A stretch of DNA of 64,000 bases from assembly GCF_039545455.1 (NCBI RefSeq), contig NZ_CP154468.1, forward strand, positions 496,001 through 560,000, written 5' to 3'. Source of the DNA: Brucella sp. BE17. GTDB lineage: Bacteria; Pseudomonadota; Alphaproteobacteria; Rhizobiales; Rhizobiaceae. Both the position numbers and the translations under genes were made by a program. Shown piece after piece: positions 8,101-17,451 of this stretch (the first letter of the stretch is position 1; every line of letters starts with the position of its first letter). The notes under the pieces were generated by a model that saw only the letters and a list, made by a program, of their open reading frames with translations, did not search any database and was not told the origin of the DNA.

Positions 8101-9840
8101 ATGCTGCATTTCAGACTGAAATCAATGTCCCTTGCAGTGATCATCGGCTTGGCCGGCTATCTGCCTTGCGCCCATGCGGCGTCACCGGCCCCAGCGGAAG
8201 GCGAAAACGGCATGGTCGTTACGGCACAACATCTCGCCTCAAGCGTCGGGATCGATGTGCTGAAAAACGGCGGTAACGCTGTCGATGCGGCGGTGGCGGT
8301 CGGCTATGCTCTGGCAGTGGTTTATCCGACCGCAGGCAATCTCGGCGGTGGCGGTTTCATGACCATCCGCTTCAAGGATGGCAAGACGACATTTCTCGAT
8401 TTTCGCGAACGCGCGCCGCTGGCCGCAACCAAGACGATGTATCTCGACAAGGACGGTAATCCGGTCAAAGGTGCGAGCACAAACACCTATCTCGCCATCG
8501 GCGTGCCCGGGACTGTTGCGGGGCTTGAAGATGCACGTGAAAAATATGGCAGCCGCGAGCGTGAGGAACTGATCGAACCAGCGATCAAACTTGCACGGAA
8601 CGGTTTTACGCTTGAACTGGGCGACTTGCTCTCCTTTGCCGACGGTAATGAACGATTGGCAAAAGACCCTGCGGCTGCGAAAATCTTTCTCAAAGACGGC
8701 AATCCGATGGCGCTCGGCGACAGGCTCGTGCAGCCCGATCTGGCAAAATCGCTTTCCGCGATAGCAGAAAATGGCACATCGGCTTTTTATCAGGGCGAGA
8801 TCGCCGACCTGATCATCAAGGCGAGCAGTGAAAATGGCGGCATTCTCGCCAAGGCCGATTTTGAGCAATATAAAGTGCGCGAACTTGAACCGGTCAAATG
8901 CAGCTATCGCGGGTATGACATCGTTTCCTCGCCGCCGCCCTCGTCGGGCGGGCTGATTATCTGCGAAATCCTCAATGTTCTGGAAGGCTATCCGATTTCA
9001 TATCTCGGCTATGGCTCCGCCGATACAACGCGGTTGATGGTGGAAGCGATGCGCCATGCCTATGTGGACCGCAATACGGCATTGGGCGACCCCGATTTTG
9101 TTGATAACCCGACAGACAAACTGACTAGCAAGGTCTACGCGCAGGAAATTCGCGATCGTATCGATCCGTACAGGGCAGGGGTCAGCGAGGCGCTAAAGCC
9201 TGCGGAATTCAAAGAATCCACGGAGACCACGCATTACTCCATCGTGGATAAAGAGGGAAACGCCGTGTCGGTGACCTATACGCTGAACGGTTCATTTGGC
9301 ACGGCCAAGGTGGCTGAAGGCACCGGCATTCTTCTCAACAATGAAATGGACGATTTCACCGTTAAACCGGGCGTCGCCAATCTCTATGGCCTGATACAGG
9401 GCGAAGCCAATGCGATCGAGCCGCGCAAGTCGCCGCTATCCTCGATGAGTCCGACCATCGTGTCCAAGGACGGCAAGCCCTTTATGGTGATCGGCAGTCC
9501 CGGCGGCTCACGCATCATCACGATCACGCTTCAGGCAATCATGAATGTCATTGACCATGGCATGGATATTCAGGAGGCCATTGACGCGCCGCGCATTCAT
9601 CACCAGTGGCTGCCTGACCGCGTCTATACGGAAGCCAATGCGCTTTCACCCGATACGATCAGGCTGCTAACCGGCATGGGCTATACGGTTCACGAGGACA
9701 CTGACTGGCCAGTTTGGGGCAAGGCTGCTGGCATTCTGATTGGTGGCAAGGATATGGCTGCCATCACGAAGGGCGGCGGCAGCCGCTATTATGGTTCCAT
9801 TGACAGCCGCGCTGTAGGGGGAGCTGCCATAGGATACTGA
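8101..9840 (+). CDS. ggt: Gamma-glutamyltransferase (exported)
   Basis: 579 residues, the usual length. There is a signal peptide to about AHAA (residue 24), then the large-subunit start with NGGNAVDAAVA and GGGGFM. The autoprocessing site is TTHYSIVD, where Thr376 should become the N-terminal nucleophile of the small subunit. This is followed by GSPGGSRI and the C-terminal region expected of the family. The periplasmic enzyme cleaves glutathione and other gamma-glutamyl compounds, releasing cysteinylglycine or its S-conjugates. The gene has its own promoter space (219 nt) and a hairpin after the stop. Dipeptidase and C-S lyase genes elsewhere in this window (50021-52718) could use its products, but that link is speculative. 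Confidence 0.93.
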   Translation: MLHFRLKSMSLAVIIGLAGYLPCAHAASPAPAEGENGMVVTAQHLASSVGIDVLKNGGNAVDAAVAVGYALAVVYPTAGNLGGGGFMTIRFKDGKTTFLDFRERAPLAATKTMYLDKDGNPVKGASTNTYLAIGVPGTVAGLEDAREKYGSREREELIEPAIKLARNGFTLELGDLLSFADGNERLAKDPAAAKIFLKDGNPMALGDRLVQPDLAKSLSAIAENGTSAFYQGEIADLIIKASSENGGILAKADFEQYKVRELEPVKCSYRGYDIVSSPPPSSGGLIICEILNVLEGYPISYLGYGSADTTRLMVEAMRHAYVDRNTALGDPDFVDNPTDKLTSKVYAQEIRDRIDPYRAGVSEALKPAEFKESTETTHYSIVDKEGNAVSVTYTLNGSFGTAKVAEGTGILLNNEMDDFTVKPGVANLYGLIQGEANAIEPRKSPLSSMSPTIVSKDGKPFMVIGSPGGSRIITITLQAIMNVIDHGMDIQEAIDAPRIHHQWLPDRVYTEANALSPDTIRLLTGMGYTVHEDTDWPVWGKAAGILIGGKDMAAITKGGGSRYYGSIDSRAVGGAAIGY

Positions 9841-9855
9841 AATCAAAAATGAATA

Positions 9856-9884
9856 CTGTAAAAGTGTCCCCTACACTTTTACAG
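9856..9884. terminator. Bidirectional hairpin between convergent genes
   Basis: CTGTAAAAGTGT and its exact complement form a 12-bp stem with a 5-nt loop. The stem includes the last codons and the stop of the minus-strand dehydrogenase. On the minus strand it is followed by a T-rich stretch; on the plus strand the T-run is poor. Confidence 0.65.
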
Positions 9885-10764
9885 CGGGATTGCGTTTTTC
9901 GAGGTGGAGCAGAAGGCCGCTGTGATCGCGTTCCGCGCCGCCGTCCTGCACGAAATCGAAAAACGCCTGCCGTGCCTCAGTGGTCAATGGCAAGGTTAGT
10001 CCCATCTCGGTCGCCATAGCCATGACGGCGTCGAGATCCTTGAGCTGATTTGCAGAAGTGCCGCCGGGCACGAAATCACGTTTGACCATCCTGTCGCCAT
10101 GCAGTTCGAGAATACGGCTCTCGGCAAAGCCGCCGCGGATTGCATCGCGGAAAGCGGCACGCGATGCACCACCTGCCTCGACAAGGATCATGGCTTCTGC
10201 CACGGCACCAATGGTCACGGCAACGATCTGCTGGTTGGCAAGCTTGCAAATCTGTCCAGCACCACTCGGTCCAACATGCGTGACGCGACCCAAAGCGCTA
10301 AAGACGTCGGCGAGTTCCTGGACGTCCTTCTGTTCACCACCAGCCATGATAGCCAGTGTACCGGCTTTAGCCCCCGCCGTTCCACCTGACACCGGCGCAT
10401 CTATGTGACGAATGCCAAAGCGCGCAAGTTTTTCGGCATTCTCACGGGCAATCGGCGGTGCAATGGAGCTGCAATCCACCACGATGGTGTCAGCCTTCAT
10501 TGCATCGGCAACACCTTTTGCAAACAGCACGTCGCTGACTACTGCACCGTTGGTCAGCATGGTAATCACGACATCGGCATTATGCACGGCGACTGCCGGT
10601 GATGTCGCAAGTTGTGCACCATCAGCGACCAGCGGCGTGGCCTTTGCGGGATCACGGTTCCATACGGTGACGGAGAATCCGGCCTTCAACAGGCATCGCA
10701 CCATCGGTGCACCCATCAACCCGGTGCCGAGAAAGGCTATGGTTTTGTGTTCCGTTTCGGTCAT
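9871..10764 (-). CDS. NAD(P)-dependent 3-hydroxyisobutyrate-dehydrogenase-family enzyme (LtnD/GarR-like)
   Basis: 297 residues of the beta-hydroxyacid dehydrogenase family. It has a Rossmann fold with FLGTGLMGAPM at the N-terminus, the substrate-binding DAPVSGGTAGA around residue 122, and the catalytic-Lys segment GAGQICKLANQ around residue 165. It overlaps the denD-like gene by 4 bp (ATGA) and is co-translated with it. In four-carbon sugar-acid pathways DenD is often found with LtnD (L-threonate dehydrogenase), also of this family, so it may oxidise L-threonate or a similar aldonate. Tartronate-semialdehyde reductase is the main alternative. The C-terminal codons are part of a hairpin shared with ggt. 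Confidence 0.8.
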   Translation of the reverse strand: MTETEHKTIAFLGTGLMGAPMVRCLLKAGFSVTVWNRDPAKATPLVADGAQLATSPAVAVHNADVVITMLTNGAVVSDVLFAKGVADAMKADTIVVDCSSIAPPIARENAEKLARFGIRHIDAPVSGGTAGAKAGTLAIMAGGEQKDVQELADVFSALGRVTHVGPSGAGQICKLANQQIVAVTIGAVAEAMILVEAGGASRAAFRDAIRGGFAESRILELHGDRMVKRDFVPGGTSANQLKDLDAVMAMATEMGLTLPLTTEARQAFFDFVQDGGAERDHSGLLLHLEKRNPAVKV

Positions 10765-11747
10765 GGCAGCCTTCCTCCAAGTTCATCCTCGATGTGAGCG
10801 CGGATGATTGCGTCAAATGATGTCTCGGCCGTGAAACCAAGTGCTGTGGCGCGCTTTGCCTCAAATCCCGGTGCCCAGCCAGCAACCATGCTGATGATCA
10901 TTTCGTCGGGTTCGTGGCGGATAAGGCTGACGGCGTTGTCGCCAGCAACACGGCGCAGAGCCTGCATCTGCTCGCCGACAGTCGCGCTGAGGCCGGGCAT
11001 CGAAAGATTGCGGCGCGGGCCAACCTTCTCCAGATCGATGGTCGCGGCATGAATGAGAAAACCAACGGCAGACCGTGGCGATGTATGCCAATGGCGCACG
11101 TCTTGCGAGACAGGAAGCACGGCTTCCCGTCCGATCAGAGGCTCGCGTAGAATGTTGGAGAAGAAGCCAGAGGCTGCCTTGTTCGGCTTGCCGGGACGGA
11201 TGCATATGGTCGGCAGGCGGATGCCGATACCATGGAAAAAGCCACGGCGGCTATAATCGGAAAGCAGCAGTTCGCAGATTGCCTTTTGCGTGCCGTAGCT
11301 TGTAAGCGGCGTGAGGTGAAATTCGTCAGGGATTGGAAAGGGCAGGGGCGCTCCGACAACCGCAATAGACGAAGTGAAAACGACACGCGGCGTATACCCA
11401 TCCTCGTCATGGGCATGGCGGATCGCGTCAAAGAGATAACGAGTTCCGTCGAGATTGATCCGGTATCCCTTGTCGAAATCGAGTTCTGCTTCACCTGATA
11501 CGATCGCGGCGAGATGAAAGATGACATCAGGACGTCCCGCCACGAGCTTTTCCGCTTCACCGGTTGCGGAAAGGTCACTTTCGCGCAGATCAAGCACGCC
11601 AGCGAAACCTGTTGGCGCTTCAGGCCTGATCACATCAATGAGCGTTAATTTTTCAACTGCGTTGCCTTCCAGTGTGCCATCGGCAATCAGGCGTTGCGTG
11701 AGCTTGCGGCCAACCATGCCCGCCGCTCCGATGATTAGAATATGCAT
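10761..11747 (-). CDS. denD: D-erythronate-dehydrogenase-like SDR
   Basis: 328 residues, extended short-chain dehydrogenase with the NAD-binding motif GAAGMVG at residues 8-14 and the YxxxK catalytic pair in SYGTQKAICE. It also has RLPTICIRPGKPNKAAS and LPVSQDVRHWHTSPRSA, which I associate with DenD. DenD oxidises D-erythronate to 2-oxo-tetronate. A strong Shine-Dalgarno sequence (GGAGGAAGG) precedes the ATG. It is first in a two-gene operon, divergent from a TRAP transporter that may import the substrate. The kinase (OtnK), isomerase and aldolase of the usual pathway are not in this window. The gene symbol rests on motif recognition only. Confidence 0.75.
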   Translation of the reverse strand: MHILIIGAAGMVGRKLTQRLIADGTLEGNAVEKLTLIDVIRPEAPTGFAGVLDLRESDLSATGEAEKLVAGRPDVIFHLAAIVSGEAELDFDKGYRINLDGTRYLFDAIRHAHDEDGYTPRVVFTSSIAVVGAPLPFPIPDEFHLTPLTSYGTQKAICELLLSDYSRRGFFHGIGIRLPTICIRPGKPNKAASGFFSNILREPLIGREAVLPVSQDVRHWHTSPRSAVGFLIHAATIDLEKVGPRRNLSMPGLSATVGEQMQALRRVAGDNAVSLIRHEPDEMIISMVAGWAPGFEAKRATALGFTAETSFDAIIRAHIEDELGGRLP

Positions 11748-12336
11748 TAAAAATCCTTCCTCCTCGCCCCGATATCCTCCGATATGAGACCTCAGCTGTT
11801 TGCTGCAAATCGTTCCATAAGATCGTCTGATAACTTTATATGCGTAGATTGAAAACTATTATTTAATCACAGTTTTCGTATCGTCAGGTGGTATGAAAGC
11901 CGTTGTCAGGAGATGTGTTGCTGAATGATAAGTACGCGTGCTTGATCTTATAACACACGGGCTTACCAGGTTTGATGACTAGACAGACGCAAAAAGTCAT
12001 ACTAAAGAAAAATACTATTTTATTGTCAGGTCTCTGGCAATCAGGCGATATCGTCGCCCCTGGGGAGGAGCATAGGTGAGGTCGGAATTCAGGTTGAGCG
12101 GACAGTTGGTTCTGTCGCGAGACGACGGTGTTTTGTCTTAGTTTGGCAGCCAAAAGCGCCGTAAGCTGGCGGCCTAGCTTTATATAATAGATGGCCGTCC
12201 TTATCCGAAACGGGAACGCGGATACGGCACTACCGGAAAATAAGAGCAGCAGGCTAGGATCAAACCGGTCCTTATGACTGATGAAGGAGTGCCTCCTGCT
12301 CTGCATTGATATGTGTACATAAATTGGGAGGAACAG
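11748..12336. promoter_or_regulatory. Divergent regulatory region between denD and TRAP genes
   Basis: 589 bp without a convincing gene; the minus-strand frame through 11884-12342 has no plausible start or family resemblance. Near the denD side an inverted repeat GAAAACT (11851-11857) with AGTTTTC (11871-11877) lies in AT-rich sequence and could be an operator. A GGGAGGAACAG Shine-Dalgarno sequence at 12326-12336 serves the dctQ gene. Confidence 0.45.
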
Positions 12337-12870
12337 GTGCAACGAGCGATCGACATCTTTTATAAAATTCTCGAGTGGTTGCTCGTTATTCTGCTGGCTG
12401 GCATGGCGATAATGGTTTTTTTGAATGTCGTGCTGCGTTACGGCTTCAATTCAGGCCTTAATATTTCCGATGAAATGTCGCGCTACTTCTTTGTCTGGCT
12501 AACCTTTATTGGCGCTGTGGTGACATTTCGCGAGCATTCGCATCTGGGCGTAGAAACGCTGGTCATGATGTTTGGTCGCCGTGGTCGCGTGATCTGCATG
12601 ACATTGTCCAACCTCATCATTATCGGCTGTTCAGCAATCTTCTTCTGGGGTACCTGGGTTCAGTTTCCCATCAATGCCAGTATGACTGCGCCCGTCACAG
12701 AGATTTCCATGGCCTGGGTTTATGGGGTTGGCCTGTTCACCGGCGCCGGTTGCGTCATCATCGCGGTGGAGCGTCTTGTTCGTCTTTTAACCGGACGTGT
12801 CAGCGATGAGGAAATCGCGGCATTTGCCGGTGAGAACATGACGATTGAGCAGATGGCGGAGCGCACTTAA
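12337..12870 (+). CDS. TRAP transporter small permease (DctQ family)
   Basis: 177 residues from a GTG start preceded by GGGAGGA. Four membrane segments are visible, with the family pattern VFLNVVLRYGFNSG and DEMSRYFFVWLTFIGA in the first half and the acidic/polar FREHSHLGVE motif. DctQ is the small integral subunit that joins the large permease. The next gene starts 1 nt after its stop region, and the binding protein follows. The likely cargo is a sugar acid or other organic acid, judged from the divergent denD operon. Confidence 0.88.
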   Translation: MQRAIDIFYKILEWLLVILLAGMAIMVFLNVVLRYGFNSGLNISDEMSRYFFVWLTFIGAVVTFREHSHLGVETLVMMFGRRGRVICMTLSNLIIIGCSAIFFWGTWVQFPINASMTAPVTEISMAWVYGVGLFTGAGCVIIAVERLVRLLTGRVSDEEIAAFAGENMTIEQMAERT

Positions 12871-12871
12871 T

Positions 12872-14149
12872 ATGACCCTAGTTGTCTTTGTCGGCGCGCT
12901 GCTTGGCGCCATGGTGATCGGTGTCCCGGTCGCGTTCTCTCTGATGTTCTGTGGTGTCATGCTCATGTGGTACATGGACATGTTCAATAGCCAGATCATC
13001 GCCCAGAACATGATAGCGGGTGCGGATACCTTCACGCTTCTCGCCATTCCGTTCTTTATTCTTGCCGGTGAACTCATGAATTCCGGCGGGCTTTCCAAGC
13101 GCATCATCGATTTTGCCATCTCCTGCGTTGGCCATATCCGTGGTGGACTTGGTATCGTTGCAATCGTTGCAGCGCTCATTATGGCGAGTATTTCCGGTTC
13201 CGCTGCCGCCGATACTGCGGCACTCGCCGCAATCCTTATTCCAATGATGGCCAAGGCTGGTTATAACGTGCCTCGCTCAGGCGGGCTGATCGCGGCAGGC
13301 GGCATTATCGCCCCGGTCATTCCGCCGTCCATGGCTTTCATCGTCTTTGGCGTTGCCGCCAATGTTTCGATCACCCAATTGTTTATGGCCGGAATTTTTC
13401 CGGGCATTCTGATGGGGGTTTCATTGATTGTCACCTGGCTGATCGTTGCACGCAAGGACAACATCCAGCCCTTGCCGCCCGCACCGATGGCGGATCGCCT
13501 CAAGGCCACAGGCCGTGCCGCATGGGCGCTTGGCATGCCGGTTATCATCCTCGGGGGTATCCGTGCCGGCGTGGTTACGCCGACAGAAGCTGCGGTCATC
13601 GCCGCTGCCTATGCGCTTTTCGTCGGCATGTTCATCTATCGCGAGTTGAAGCCGAGTGAGTTGCCACGCGTGGTTCTTCAGGCGGCGAAAACAACATCCG
13701 TTATCATGTTTCTGGTCTGTGCGGCGCTGGTCTCGGCATGGCTCATTACAGCGGCCAACATCCCGGCCGAAGTCGTGCGTTATATCGAACCGCTGATCGA
13801 TCGTCCGATGTTGCTGATGTTTGTCATCATGGTGCTGGTATTGGTGGTCGGCACCGCACTCGATCTGACGCCGACGATCCTGATCCTGACGCCGGTCCTC
13901 ATGCCGATCGTCAAACAGGCAGGTATCGATCCGGTCTATTTTGGCGTTATGTTCATCATCAACAATTCGATCGGTCTGATCACGCCCCCCGTGGGCATTG
14001 TCCTGAATGTTGTCAGTGGCGTCGGCCGCATCCCGCTTGGAAAAGTCACCATCGGCGTGTGGCCGTTTCTGCTGGCACAAACAATTGTCATGTTCTTGCT
14101 GGTCGTGTTCCCGGACCTCGTTATGGTGCCCGCCCGCTGGCTTTACTGA
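12872..14149 (+). CDS. TRAP transporter large permease (DctM family)
   Basis: 425 residues with 11-12 membrane segments and the DctM signatures FILAGELMNSGG, SGSAAADTAA and GGIIAPVIPPS. It ends with the conserved LIVTPPVG-like region (IGLITPPVGIVLNV). The start ATG lies one base after the dctQ stop, giving tight coupling. DctM proteins drive Na+-dependent uptake of the ligand delivered by the DctP protein encoded next. Confidence 0.92.
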   Translation: MTLVVFVGALLGAMVIGVPVAFSLMFCGVMLMWYMDMFNSQIIAQNMIAGADTFTLLAIPFFILAGELMNSGGLSKRIIDFAISCVGHIRGGLGIVAIVAALIMASISGSAAADTAALAAILIPMMAKAGYNVPRSGGLIAAGGIIAPVIPPSMAFIVFGVAANVSITQLFMAGIFPGILMGVSLIVTWLIVARKDNIQPLPPAPMADRLKATGRAAWALGMPVIILGGIRAGVVTPTEAAVIAAAYALFVGMFIYRELKPSELPRVVLQAAKTTSVIMFLVCAALVSAWLITAANIPAEVVRYIEPLIDRPMLLMFVIMVLVLVVGTALDLTPTILILTPVLMPIVKQAGIDPVYFGVMFIINNSIGLITPPVGIVLNVVSGVGRIPLGKVTIGVWPFLLAQTIVMFLLVVFPDLVMVPARWLY

Positions 14150-14189
14150 AGACTATATAACTCAAGCAGCTCATTTCAGGGAGGATATT

Positions 14190-15200
14190 ATGAGAAAACT
14201 GCTACTTGCCACGACTGCCATCGCAATCGGCCTCGGTGCCGCTTCACCGGCTTTTGCACAATTTACCAACCGCAACATCCGTGTCTCTAACGGCATCAAC
14301 GAAGACCATCCGGTCGGCAATGGCGTTAAAGCCATGCAAGCGTGTCTCGACGAGAAATCGGACGGTGCTTTGAAACTGACCGCGTTCTGGGGCGGTGCAC
14401 TTGGTGGCGATCTTCAGGCGACCCAGGCGCTGCGTTCCGGCGTTCAGGAAGCCGTCGTCACATCGTCCTCGCCGTTGGTTGGAATCGTACCGGCACTTGG
14501 TGTGTTCGATCTGCCATTCCTGTTCCAAAATAATGATGAAGCCTATCAGGTTCTGGACGGCGATTTCGGCGATAAGATGAACGAGAAGCTGGACGCGGCT
14601 GGCCTCGTCAATCTCGCTTACTGGGAAAACGGGTTCCGCAACCTATCGAATTCCAAGCGTCCTGTGAACAAGTGGGAAGATTTTTCGGGCATGAAAGTTC
14701 GCGTCATGCAGAACAATATCTTCCTCGATACCTTCCAGAACCTTGGTGCCAATGCGACGCCGATGGCCTTTGGTGAAATCTATTCCGCACTTGAAACCAA
14801 TGCGATCGATGCGCAGGAAAATCCCTATGTGACGATCGACACGTCCAAGTTCTTCGAAGTGCAGAAATATATCACCGAAACCAACCACGCCTATACGCCA
14901 TTCCTCTTCCTGTTCTCCAAGCCGATCTTCAACAGCTATTCAGCGGAAGAGCAGGCGGCCTTGCGCGAATGCGCCATCGTTGGTCGTGACGAAGAGCGAA
15001 AGGTTATTCAGGAGCTGAACAAGGCGTCTCTGGAAAAGATCAAGGAAGCAGGGCTGGAGGTCAATCAGCTCTCGCCCGAAGAGCAGGCTCGTATCCGTGA
15101 AAAATCCATGGTGGTTTACGAAAAGCACAAGGCTCAGATCGGGCCTGAAGTGATCGACGACATTCTGGCCAAGATCAAGGAAGTCCGTAAGGAACAGTAA
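14190..15200 (+). CDS. TRAP transporter solute-binding protein (DctP family)
   Basis: 336 residues with GGGAGG before the ATG and a clear signal peptide ending at AFA-Q. The DctP fold is recognisable from ENGFRNLSNSKRPV and the DFSGMKVRVMQN segment, whose Arg binds the ligand carboxylate, and from NAIDAQENPYV. It captures a carboxylate in the periplasm and hands it to the DctQM complex. The gene is third in the operon and closes with a strong terminator. The ligand cannot be read from sequence; a C4 aldonate or an acid processed by the neighbouring enolase-superfamily enzyme is plausible. Confidence 0.9.
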   Translation: MRKLLLATTAIAIGLGAASPAFAQFTNRNIRVSNGINEDHPVGNGVKAMQACLDEKSDGALKLTAFWGGALGGDLQATQALRSGVQEAVVTSSSPLVGIVPALGVFDLPFLFQNNDEAYQVLDGDFGDKMNEKLDAAGLVNLAYWENGFRNLSNSKRPVNKWEDFSGMKVRVMQNNIFLDTFQNLGANATPMAFGEIYSALETNAIDAQENPYVTIDTSKFFEVQKYITETNHAYTPFLFLFSKPIFNSYSAEEQAALRECAIVGRDEERKVIQELNKASLEKIKEAGLEVNQLSPEEQARIREKSMVVYEKHKAQIGPEVIDDILAKIKEVRKEQ

Positions 15201-15228
15201 GGCAGTCAAGCCTTCAATTACGCAAGAC

Positions 15229-15261
15229 AAAGCCCACGGTCACAAACCGTGGGCTTTTCCT
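15229..15261. terminator. Strong bidirectional terminator after the TRAP operon
   Basis: AAAGCCCACGGT pairs perfectly with ACCGTGGGCTTT around a CACAA loop and runs into TTTTCCTTT. It also suits the convergent minus-strand exporter gene ending at 15286. Confidence 0.88.
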
Positions 15262-15285
15262 TTCAGCCGGTCTCAACCCGAATGA

Positions 15286-16203
15286 TCATGGTATCTCCAG
15301 AGGACGGTCCTTTTTTTTCCTCAGCGTATGTTCGCGAATGAAGATGAACAGCCCCGAGGCAATGATCAAAGCGGCTCCAGCCATCATTGCCAGACGCGGC
15401 ACATCGCCAAAGAATATCCAGCCGAGGATCACTGCGTGCAGAAGCAGGGTATATTGTAAAGGTGCCACCGTCGCGGCATCGGAGATTTTCAGCGCTCTGT
15501 TGACAAGCATATGTGCGCTCATCGAAACAATACCCAGAAGCGCCAGCAGCACGATATCTACATTGGATTGAAGCGGCGACCAGCCAAACGGGGCAAAGAC
15601 GAGGCCAGCCAGTGCGGCAGCCGCAGTCTGAAAAAACACCAGCGTGCGGTCAGGGGTGGCGCGCAGGAATCGGCCTGTGACCATCATGAAAGCAAAGGAT
15701 CCACTGCCGATGATCGAGATAAGGGCCGGGAGCGTGAACATCTTGCTCGATGGTTCAAGCGCGATAATAACACCTGCAAAACCGATGGCAATCGCGGTCC
15801 ACCGGCGCCATCCGACGGCTTCTCCGAGCAGGAAAGGGGACGCTGCGGCCACATAGATGGGTGCCGCCAGCCAATATGTCATGACGTCGGCAAGTGGCAG
15901 ATACATGACCGCATAATAGAAACAGAAGGTCTCAGCCGTAGAAAAGATAACGCGGGCAAGCTGCATCCCTTTGCGCTCGGCATGGATGATCGGGGAAAGC
16001 CCGGCCTTCCAGAGAAAAGGCGAAAGAATGATGAGTGCTGCAATGCTGCGAAACAAAATGACTTGTCCCAGTCCGTAGGATGCAACCAGCCATTTGCCCA
16101 ATGTATCATTGAGTGCAAACAATAGCATGCCGAGCAGCATGACGAGAGGCCCAGCTAAAGCGGACGTCCCCCAATTAATCGACGACGGCGTGATCCTGGC
16201 CAT
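15286..16203 (-). CDS. DMT-superfamily transporter (EamA domains)
   Basis: 305 residues with ten membrane segments in two EamA repeats (about residues 18-145 and 160-290). The start ATG at 16201-16203 is preceded by GGGGGAAAG; the frame extends four codons further to a TTG. DMT proteins of this type export or import small metabolites by exchange with protons. It is the last gene of a minus-strand run that includes an enolase-superfamily enzyme and a FadR-type regulator, so it may move the substrate or a by-product of that enzyme. Confidence 0.85.
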   Translation of the reverse strand: MARITPSSINWGTSALAGPLVMLLGMLLFALNDTLGKWLVASYGLGQVILFRSIAALIILSPFLWKAGLSPIIHAERKGMQLARVIFSTAETFCFYYAVMYLPLADVMTYWLAAPIYVAAASPFLLGEAVGWRRWTAIAIGFAGVIIALEPSSKMFTLPALISIIGSGSFAFMMVTGRFLRATPDRTLVFFQTAAAALAGLVFAPFGWSPLQSNVDIVLLALLGIVSMSAHMLVNRALKISDAATVAPLQYTLLLHAVILGWIFFGDVPRLAMMAGAALIIASGLFIFIREHTLRKKKDRPLEIP

Positions 16204-16230
16204 TCTTTCCCCCAAAAGTACGAAGCAACC

Positions 16231-17433
16231 TCAGATCGACGTTGCATCCGAAAACCGCCGACTGACAGTAAAAGCCTTTTCTAGCTCGGGATTAAGCTCC
16301 ATGCCAAGTCCCGGGCCGGGCGGAACCGTAATCATGCCATTGCTGACTTCGGGCAGAGCGGTCACCAGATCACGATACCAGGTCTTGTAAAAGGCCCGAA
16401 CGCTCTCCTGCACGAGAGCGTTGGGTGCGTTTAGTGAAAGATGCGTCGAGGCGCAAAGCACGACAGGCCCTGTGCAATCATGCGGTGCAACAGGCAGATG
16501 CCATGCTTCCGCCATTGAGGCAATCTTGCGTGCTTCCGACAAACCACCGCACCATGAAATATCGAGCATGACGATACCCGCGACGCCCGTTTCGATGTAA
16601 TCGCGAAAACCCCACCGGGTCGCAAGCGTTTCCGATGCCGAAATTGGGGCAGGTGAAACCGCCGCATAGCGCTTCAGGCTTGAAAGACTGTCCATCTTGA
16701 TCGGGTCTTCATGCCAGAAAGTATTGTAGGGCTCGAGCGCTTTTGCAATCTGCATAGCCGGTAACAGTTGCCACATTGAGTGAAACTCAACCATGATGTC
16801 AATCTTGTCGCCGACGGCCTTGCGGATTTTCTCGAATGGTTCGAGAGCAGCCTTCATATCGGCGGACGAAATATACTGGCCTTTTGTCTTTTCAGCGGCC
16901 GCATCGAAAGGCCAGATTTTCATTGCGGTGATGCCGTCATCCAGCAGAGAATGCGCGAGTTCGTCGGCGCGATGCAAAAAGCTGTTGAGATCATCATAGT
17001 CGGAGCCTGTGGCAAGGCCGTAATTGGCCGTGGTCTGACCCGTGGCTTTCTTGATATATTCGGTACCGGCACAGGTGTTATAGGTGCGGATTTCCTTGCG
17101 GCTAAAGCCGCCCAACAATTGCGCTATCGGCTGGTTGGTTGCCTTGCCGAAAATATCCCACAGTGCGATGTCGAAGGCGGAGTTACCCCGCACTTCTGCG
17201 CCTGACGAGCGAAAGCCGACATATCCGACCAGGTCTTGCGCCAGAAGATCAATGGCCAAAGGATCGCGACCGATCACCCGCGGCGCGACATATTCATGAA
17301 TATAGCTTTCAACAGTCTGCGCTCCGAAAAAGGTCTCGCCTAGTCCCTTAATCCCTTCGTCTGTGTGAACAAGAACCCATAACAGGTTTGAGCGCTCGGC
17401 CACACGCACGGTTTCAAGTTTGGTGATTCTCAT
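16231..17433 (-). CDS. Mandelate racemase/muconate-lactonizing-type enolase-superfamily enzyme
   Basis: 400 residues, typical length. A capping domain (GIKGLGETFFG) precedes a TIM barrel with the catalytic lysine strand GITAMKIWP. Three metal-ligand carboxylates lie on successive strands (IMVEFH, WHEDP, SASETL), and the general-base His-Asp end is LPVAPHDCTGP. It should abstract the proton alpha to a carboxylate, for example to dehydrate or epimerise a sugar acid. AAAGGGG precedes the ATG. The FadR-type regulator gene lies 18 bp upstream on the same strand and the DMT transporter downstream, so this is a small acid-sugar operon. The exact substrate is not deducible. Confidence 0.85.
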   Translation of the reverse strand: MRITKLETVRVAERSNLLWVLVHTDEGIKGLGETFFGAQTVESYIHEYVAPRVIGRDPLAIDLLAQDLVGYVGFRSSGAEVRGNSAFDIALWDIFGKATNQPIAQLLGGFSRKEIRTYNTCAGTEYIKKATGQTTANYGLATGSDYDDLNSFLHRADELAHSLLDDGITAMKIWPFDAAAEKTKGQYISSADMKAALEPFEKIRKAVGDKIDIMVEFHSMWQLLPAMQIAKALEPYNTFWHEDPIKMDSLSSLKRYAAVSPAPISASETLATRWGFRDYIETGVAGIVMLDISWCGGLSEARKIASMAEAWHLPVAPHDCTGPVVLCASTHLSLNAPNALVQESVRAFYKTWYRDLVTALPEVSNGMITVPPGPGLGMELNPELEKAFTVSRRFSDATSI

Positions 17434-17451
17434 GAATGCCCCTTTGCAAAT

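Noticed and set aside
11884..12342. 152-codon minus-strand frame between denD and the TRAP operon
   Set aside because: No ribosome site, no recognisable family, and it lies over the divergent promoter region.
13421..14080. Long minus-strand frame inside dctM (219 codons, rich in Asp, His and Arg)
   Set aside because: It is antisense to a clear permease gene; the His/Asp/Arg-rich composition is what antisense reading of hydrophobic codons gives.
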